From Alopecurus myosuroides (lineage: Eukaryota; Streptophyta; Magnoliopsida; Poales; Poaceae): a stretch of 64,000 nt of DNA. Positions 57,857 to 64,000 of the stretch are shown here, piece by piece; the stretch's first letter is position 1, and every line of letters starts with the position of its first letter. The stretch is from positions 140,534,682 to 140,598,681 of the forward strand of contig CM054062.1 in the NCBI GenBank assembly GCA_028641055.1, given 5' to 3'. The notes under the pieces are model-generated. The model searched no databases. It saw nothing but the letters and a program-made list of their open reading frames with translations, and was not told where the DNA came from. Both the position numbers and the translations under genes were made by a program.

Positions 57857-58906
57857 ATGTCCCGCTGGTTCTCGAACTCCGGCAAGCGCCCAAGGAACGA
57901 CGACGGAGGCTCGTCGAGCGGCGCAGGCCGCATCCCGCCCCCGCCGGCGGAGGCCTTCGGCTACGGCCCTGGAGGTGTCCGCCTCGGCGGGGTGCCACGC
58001 GTCCCCGCGCCACCACCGGCTGCACGCCCGCCGCCCCGCGCCGCGCCCCCCGGCAAGCGGTTCCGCCGGTACGTCCGGGTGGACGAGGCGGAGTGGCACT
58101 GGAACAATGACACTCCGGTGTTCTACAACGACGTGCACCTCCCGGACGGCTGGCACCTGAATCCCCAGCGGATCCCAGTGCCGCCGGCCCCGACCGGCGC
58201 GGCGCTGCTCGAGGAGATCGAGCGCCGCCGCGAGCTCCTGCCGGCCCCCGTCCGCAGGGAGCGGATGTACGCGCGCGGCTCCCCCTATTGGGCCGCCTGG
58301 CTCGAGCAGGAGCACGAGCAGCGCCGCCGCTCCTTCATCCCCGCCCCCCTCGAGGCCAACGTGGACGACTACCCCCCGCCAGCGCCCGGCCGGGAGAGGG
58401 AGCTATGGCTCCTCGTGGACGAGCCGGAGGACTTCTCCGGGGAGCAGGACCCCGAGCTCCGGGCCGCCATGGAGAAGGCCTGCGAGGCCTCCCGCCGCTC
58501 CCTCGTCGACGACGAGATCAAGAGGTGGGAGCGTGTCGTGGCCGCCGCCGCCGCCGACGCCGCTGCCATGCCACCGCCGCCGCCACCCCCTAACGAGCCT
58601 GCCATCCCCTGGTGGCAGGCCATGAACGCCGAGCTGGAGGCGTCCGAGGACATGCCGGAGCCGCAGCCGCTCCCACCAGGCCTGGAGTATGGCATGACCT
58701 GGGCCTGGACCGGCGGCGTTTGGGCGCCGGGGTCGCCGGAGCAGGAGGAGGAGCTGCCCCCGCCGCCGCCGCTGCCACAGGAGGTGCTGCCCCCGCCGCC
58801 GCCGTACGCGCCCCCGATGCCCCCCCCGGCGAGCCCGGCCCAGCCGCCTGCCCACCTGTGGCAGCCACCCGCGTATGTACACCTCTCCGACGACGAGGAC
58901 GACTAG
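57857..58906 (+). CDS. Proline-rich hypothetical protein carried by the CACTA element, 349 aa
   Basis: I prefer the start at 57857 because it has a strong plant Kozak context (GCCACCATG) and a TATA-like TTTTTAAAGG lies about 75 bp upstream (57781-57790); the frame is open back to 57716. Residues 1-70 are basic, glycine- and proline-rich. Residues about 70-200 are better structured and aromatic (YVRVDEAEWHWNNDTPVFYN, YWAAWLEQEHEQRRRSF). The C-terminal third alternates poly-proline with acidic runs and ends HLSDDEDD. It runs opposite to TNP2, so it is unlikely to be the usual second CACTA product. No known domain recognised; it could be captured. Confidence 0.55.
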   Translation: MSRWFSNSGKRPRNDDGGSSSGAGRIPPPPAEAFGYGPGGVRLGGVPRVPAPPPAARPPPRAAPPGKRFRRYVRVDEAEWHWNNDTPVFYNDVHLPDGWHLNPQRIPVPPAPTGAALLEEIERRRELLPAPVRRERMYARGSPYWAAWLEQEHEQRRRSFIPAPLEANVDDYPPPAPGRERELWLLVDEPEDFSGEQDPELRAAMEKACEASRRSLVDDEIKRWERVVAAAAADAAAMPPPPPPPNEPAIPWWQAMNAELEASEDMPEPQPLPPGLEYGMTWAWTGGVWAPGSPEQEEELPPPPPLPQEVLPPPPPYAPPMPPPASPAQPPAHLWQPPAYVHLSDDEDD

Positions 58907-59249
58907 GTCGCCGCCGCCCCCCTATTCTATATAGACAACGCCCCTAGCTAGCTACCCCCCAAGAAACGGCCGGCCCGCCTGTGGCCGCGCCGCCGCCCCT
59001 TATGCAAGTACGGCCGGCCGCCTGTGGCCGCGCCGCCCCTATGTAAGCAAGGCCCATGGCCCTATTTTAATATAAGTTGTGTTCCCCTAATCTACTGTGC
59101 CCCTAGTCCATCCACGCCGGCGTTCCGCCGGCGAATCTGTCCACTCGTTCCCGCCGCCGGCAGGGCTTCGCCCAGCCATATCCACTCGTGCCCGCCCCTG
59201 GGGTGTCCGCTCGGCCTGGAGAGAGGGCCGCGCTTTTTTATACACTTGG

Positions 59250-59333
59250 GCCTTTAGTCCCGGCCCGTGCCACCAACCGGGACTAGAGCCCTTTGGTCCC
59301 GGTTGGTACCACGGCCCGGGACCAAAAACAAAT
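59250..59333. repeat. Internal CACTA subterminal-type repeats
   Basis: TTTAGTCCCGGCCCGTGCC, AACCGGGACTAGAGCCC, TTTGGTCCCGGTTGGTACC and GGCCCGGGACC occur here, 2 kb inside the element. They resemble an old CACTA end. Confidence 0.75.
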
Positions 59334-59399
59334 TTCGAATTTCGGTGGCACCTCTGCGCGCCCAAAATTTTTTGGCGCCAAAATTTGAAAAGTGTTAAG

Positions 59400-60107
59400 T
59401 TTGCACATTAACAACTTTTATATACTTCCAAATTTGACAAAAATTCCAACATGAAAAATGCTAGAATTTGCAAAACTAATTTAAATCCATTTTTCGTTTA
59501 ACTAAATAATTATTCTAACTATTAAAACTATTAATTATTTTTTCATTTGTATATAATTTGAATATAAATTATGGAAATTATGGATGTAGCCTATTTCTTG
59601 AGCAGCTGCACAGAAGTGCTTAGAATCCACAAACTCCGGCTCTGTGTCATACAAATTTCTGGAAATTTCCACCCATACACTTTTTGGAGCTAGGGCCTCA
59701 TTTTCATAGTAGAAGTAGGGTGGCTTGTTCATCCTCTAGAGTCGATGTCAGTCCTGGCTGCTTGTCCATCCTCTACAGTCTGCTCTGCTCTGCTCTACTG
59801 CTCCTTGCGGCTCAGGTTGGTAACGGTCCATGTTTGCGTATGCTTTGTGAACTTATGGTTTGATTTGAGAATTTCAAAACTTTGATTTGATAATCTTTTG
59901 GCCGGAAGCACCTAGCAATATCTTTTAAACCTTGTTTCTCTCCCTATGCTATTTGTACTTCTCATCGGCTCTAATGTTTCTCTACCTGATTCTACTTCTC
60001 CTCTGCCTAGTTTACAGATGTTTGCTCTTTTCTGTAGATGTTTCTACACTGTAAAATGGGCATGTCCCAGTAGTGGTGATCAGCGCCTTGTCTGCATGTT
60101 TCGCAGG
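59400..60107. other. AT-rich CACTA interior with a short ORF remnant
   Basis: A 65-codon minus frame at 59535-59732 (YFYYENEALAPKSVWVEI, PEFVDSKHFCAAAQE) looks protein-derived and has the orientation of TNP2, so it may be a leftover of a downstream transposase exon. The rest shows nothing. Confidence 0.45.
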
Positions 60108-61957
60108 ACACGTGCATCACGTCGATCGAAGACCGGACATCTAAAACTTTCCAATAGGGTAGCTCCCAAAATATAGATTTCTTCTTCCACATGGGTGCCC
60201 GCTTATCAGGGCCGTACGGAACTGGTTGGCTGCCAGCAGCCTTACCAAAGATTACTTCTAGGTCCTTGACCATATCGAATATATCATTACCACTACGGAG
60301 CTCAGGCTTCTTTCGGTTATCTGCCTCACCTCTGAAATGCTTCCCTCCTTTTTTCCTTAAGGGATGCTTGATCGGAAGAAATCTACGATGCCCCAGGTAT
60401 ACAACCTTTTTACATTTATCCAAAAAAACACTGTCAGTCTTATCTAAACAGTGTGTGCATGCATTGTATCCCTTGTTTGTATGACCGGAAATGTTACTAA
60501 GAGCTGGCCAATCATTGATGGTCACGAAAAGCAACGCCCGTAGGTCAAATGGATTTTGTTCGTTCTCATCCCACACACGTACACCTGGTTTGCCCCACAG
60601 TTCTAAGAGTTCTTCCACTAATGGCCTTAGATACACATCAATGTCGTTGCCAGGTTGCCTCGGGCCTTGGATGAGAACTGGCATCATAATGAACTTGCGC
60701 TTCATGCACAACCAAGGAGGAAGGTTGTACATACATAGAGTTACAGGCCAAGTGCTATGACTGGAGCTCTGCTCCCCAAAAGGATTAAAGCCATCTGTAC
60801 TTAGACCAAACCATAAGTTTCTCGCCTCTCCTGCAAAGTCTGGAAAGTCTCTCTCGATCTTTCTCCACTGCGATCCATCGGCGGGGTGCCTCAACTTTCC
60901 ATCTTTCTTACGGTCTTCTTTGTGCCATCGCAACAACCTAGCATGCTCTTTGTTTCTAAACAGACGTTTCAGCCGTGGTATTATAGGAGCATACCACATC
61001 ACCTTAGCAGGAACCCTCTTACGGGGGGCTCGCCGTCAACATCACCAGGATCATCTGCTCTGATCTTATACCGCAGTGCAGTGCATATCGGACATTCATC
61101 CAAATTCTCGTACTTCTCACCGCGGAAGAGAATGCAGTCATTAATGCATGCATGTATCTTCTGCACATCTAATCCTAGAGGGCAGAGAGCTTTCTTTGCT
61201 TCGTACGTACTCTCAGGCAATTCGTTATCCTTTGGAAGTTTTGGCTTCATTAGTTGAAGTAAAGTCTCAAATGCCTTGTCAGTCACACCGTTTTGTGCCT
61301 TCCATTTCAGCAACTCCAGTGTGGTACCGAGCTTTGTGCTACCATCTTCGCAATTTGGGTATAACAATTTTTTGTGATCCTGTAACATGTTGTCCAGTTT
61401 CAACCTCTCCAATCTATTTTCACAGTCTTCCCTTGCATCAGCAATAACTCGGCCAAGATCATCATCGGGCTCTTCTGATGCCTGTTCTTGATCACCTCCT
61501 TCTTCTGCATTCTCTTCCATTGCAGTATCGTCGTATTCAGGGAACAAAGGATCTTCTTCTTCTTCATCATCGTCTTCCATCACAACCCCTCTTTCTCCAT
61601 GCTTGGTCCAGCAATTATAGCTGGGCATGAAACCTCTCCGAAGTAGATGGCCGTGAAGGATTCTTTCGGAAGAATGTTCTCTGACGTTCCGACAATCAAC
61701 ACATGGGCAACACATGAAGCCATTATCTTTGTTCGCCTGAGCTACAGCAAGAAATGCATTCAGGCCTGCCATATACTCGGAGGTGCGTCGGTCACCGTAC
61801 ATCCATCGCTGACGTGCATCCATCTGCATCATATAATTAAGTTTATCAAAATACATATTAATACAGAGATAACCACAGTACATCGACAAATAATACTTTT
61901 TTATGTATCAGTTACAGATGAAAAAGATAATTTGTTAACCTCGGTCGAAGAAACCAT
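60108..61957 (-). pseudogene. CACTA transposase TNP2, truncated and frameshifted
   Basis: Exon 1 (61957-61940) encodes MVSSTE; an intron (61939-61824, GT-AG) leads to MDARQRWMYGDRRTSEYM, the transposase-associated N-terminal domain with its CCPCVDC cysteines. The Tnp2 domain follows (MWYAPIIPRLKRLF, LWFGLSTDGFNPFG, MYNLPPWLCMKRKFIM, LFVTINDWPALSNISG) and breaks off after SSIDVMHV at about 60110. One extra base in a run of six G at 61023-61028 shifts the frame between the two domains. The C-terminal part of the catalytic region and everything after it are missing. Confidence 0.92.
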
Positions 61958-62109
61958 TTTCAGTGAGCTTGTGTGCGTCTCGGGAATTTCGTCGAACACC
62001 TCGTGTGCATAGTAAAAAAAAAACAGCAACACCACACTCTCTCACACCTCCAAGCAAAAAAAAAGATGGAAGGAGGGGGGGGGGGCTGGGGCAGTATATA
62101 TAGGGGAAG

Positions 62110-62335
62110 GGGGCATTGGTCCCGGTTCGTGGACTGAACCGGGACAACAGGTCATGCGCGTGCCACGTGGCCTGTGGCTAGGCATTGGTCCCGGTCCGTG
62201 GCACGAGCCGGGACGGATATGCCCCCCACGAACCGGGACCAATGCGCCCAGGCGATTCCTGTTGCCCCGGGCGCACGAACCGGGACCAATGCAGGGCATT
62301 TGTCCCGGATTTGGTTGCAACCGGGACAGCTGCCC
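62110..62335. repeat. Right subterminal repeats of the CACTA element
   Basis: At least six GGTCCCGGT.CGTGG / CCGGGACCAATGC motifs in both directions, matching the left side. Confidence 0.88.
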
Positions 62336-62376
62336 CCCGGCCCCCTGGACGAGAGGGGTTGTTTCCACTAGTGAAT

Positions 62377-62803
62377 GGTGGATCCAGGATACGAAGAAGA
62401 CGACGTTGTAGCCTGTGGGAATGAGGATCCAGGAAGAGCGTGAAGCCAAAGAGCGTGAAGCGTGAACAATGAGAACAATTGGGAAAAAAGAAGGGAGCAG
62501 CGTCGACAAAGAGCTGTTGGAGGACACAAAAATAGGAAAATTTGGGCTCCACCTTACAGCCCACACAGATTAGTATTAAGCATCGCAATTTGATGATAAG
62601 CCATTGTCCCTAATGGTTCTTAGCGGTAACTCAGTTCGGAGGATTTTCATGCGAAAACTGATATGTAATGGATGTAAACTTTTTTGTATTACGGAAGATC
62701 ACTATGGAAAATCCTATACGAGAATAAGAGAAGTCACCTCTCTACCTATATAAGTTTGCGACTGTAGATGATTCAAACTTATAATACTTTGACTTTTTTT
62801 ACT
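62377..62803. other. Region between CACTA and copy B, nothing recognised
   Basis: It may begin with the displaced 3' flank of the LAZY-like gene. No ORF, terminal repeat or RNA gene could be supported. Confidence 0.45.
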
Positions 62804-64000
62804 AAATTTATAAATCTTGTTTCTTATGAGGGAGAGAACATATGTCATGATTAAAATTCCTTCATAGACAAGTGCCCTAGCTAGCGACATAAGGCTCCAT
62901 TTGACATGTTGTTTTTGTAACAAAGCTACATTTTGTCATGTTTGTTGTATTATCTAAGAGTAAGAATAATGATAATAGAGAAAGTCGTTGCCTATAGTCT
63001 AATAGCCAATATGCTCTTGATCACAAAAGAAAGTTAGCCCTAAAGATGCACTACTTTATCAATATTGCACACTCACACAAAACATTTTAGAAGCTCGTTG
63101 CAGCCAACTCTTAGTTTAATGCCGCTTCTCTTCTTTTCTCCTCCGACTTGGAAAAAAATATATAATGTTAAAAACATTTGTAGATTGTCGTACTATGCTT
63201 TCTGAAAAAATAAATTGTTATCAAGAGAAAAAAGGGCAAACATGTTTTCCTATCTAAAGTAAATTACGAGGTGAAAGAGGATAGGTACAGATGGTGCCTT
63301 CAAAATTCGTGTTGGATAACAACCGATGCCTCCCGATTTTACATGTAGCCGGAGTCATGGAGGTATGGGGCAGCTGCATGGTTTCTCGTGCCCTCAAAGA
63401 AACGGAATATGTTTTTCACCGAACATCTACGTTAGACAAGGTGGTGGGAACGAGGAAGGTTTTCGCTGCTGATTATGAGAAATATCCCAATAAGTTTTAG
63501 CTTGTAGTCTTTATTATTCTTAGTGAATGGACAACTGTAAAATTAAGTGTTCGCAAGAAAATAAAGTATGTTGCAGCATGTTAACTCATGCGCATCAAGC
63601 CCATGTATACGTGGTACATATCAAGAGTAAAGAACTATTATAGTTTATCGGCTATTATATTTATACTTGGTACATATAAAGAGTAAAGAACTATTGCATC
63701 CATTTCAAATTATAAGATGTAGGATGGAGTATTTTAGTTTATCTGATGCATGTTTATATATTATAGAATAATGTTTTGTCCGGTTACAAAGCCATTGTGG
63801 CGATGTCATTAAAATAATGCCCTACTAACCCAATGGTACGTATTTGCCATTGTGTTGGTCAATGAATAGAATGAAAGGTCCTAGTTAGTCCAGGTAGTTA
63901 CTATGAGGTGCGATAACAGCCCATCATTCCCATCATTAAGGTTTAAGTACTTACGCTAAGCACAGATTTAATCAAATGCCAATTTGCATGCCGCTGAGTA
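62804..64000 (+). repeat. Duplicated segment, copy B (uninterrupted, runs off the window)
   Basis: It is collinear with the five pieces of copy A. It lacks the Stowaway (12684), the Helitron (12924), LINE-b (14977) and LINE-c (22466). It has a local duplication of GAGTAAAGAACTATT (63620-63690) not seen in copy A. It contains no supported gene. Confidence 0.88.

Larger units (their letters stand above)
57080..62373. mobile_element. CACTA transposon, 5.3 kb, TSD AAT
   Basis: Terminal inverted repeats CACTAGTGGAAACA (57080-57093) and its complement (62360-62373), with the 3-bp duplication AAT on both sides (57077-57079, 62374-62376). Subterminal zones are packed with TTGTCCCGGTT / GGTCCCGGT and their complements, the likely transposase binding sites. 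A truncated TNP2 gene lies on the minus strand and a proline-rich ORF on the plus strand. It cannot move on its own but has good ends. Confidence 0.95.

Noticed and set aside
57845..58882. Long minus frames opposite the CACTA proline-rich ORF
   Set aside because: High GC content removes stops on the opposite strand; the plus frame has the better start context and composition.

Overview
The window looks like genomic DNA of a grass, most probably a Triticeae species (wheat, Aegilops, barley or a close relative). The reasons are nested LTR retrotransposons, Stowaway MITEs with CTCCCTCC ends, Helitron 3' ends of the type common in grasses, a CACTA element starting CACTAGTGGAAACA, and one small host gene among transposons. 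I see no rRNA, tRNA gene, CRISPR array or prokaryotic signal.

Layout. 1-5850: plus-strand LINE, truncated by the window edge and badly decayed. 5887-14851: Helitrons (all minus strand), MITEs and pieces of non-LTR elements; one Helitron (7204-9957) carries a gene fragment. 14977-22343: a full-length minus-strand LINE with a 13-bp target-site duplication (TSD). 22466-46570: a second minus-strand LINE, related to the first. It is split by a Stowaway-like MITE (TIRs at 23148 and 45182). The MITE is split by a Tat-type Ty3/Gypsy element (23488-45173), whose gag is split by another Ty3/Gypsy element (25694-34313). 47677-54401: a Mutator-like element with a 9-bp TSD, two non-transposase ORFs and two tandem arrays. 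55779-56874: the only intact host gene I can support, a four-exon LAZY/DRO1-like (IGT family) gravitropism gene of 266 codons. 57080-62373: a CACTA element 205 bp past its stop codon, with a broken TNP2 transposase and an oppositely oriented proline-rich ORF.

The main structural result is a duplication. Sequence starting at 62804 and running off the window end matches the sequence starting at 12459 and running, in pieces, to about 47278. The second copy lacks the Stowaway, the Helitron and both LINEs, so it serves as an empty site that fixes their boundaries. If it is a tandem duplication, the first unit runs from 12459 to 62803 and includes the LAZY-like gene, so a second LAZY-like copy is predicted downstream of 64000.

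The Tat element also carries a multi-exon gene on the strand opposite its own gag-pol (43389 down to 39364), with its own TATA run. All transposon proteins seen here carry at least one break or catalytic change. All calls come from reading the sequence by eye; no alignment or database search was run.
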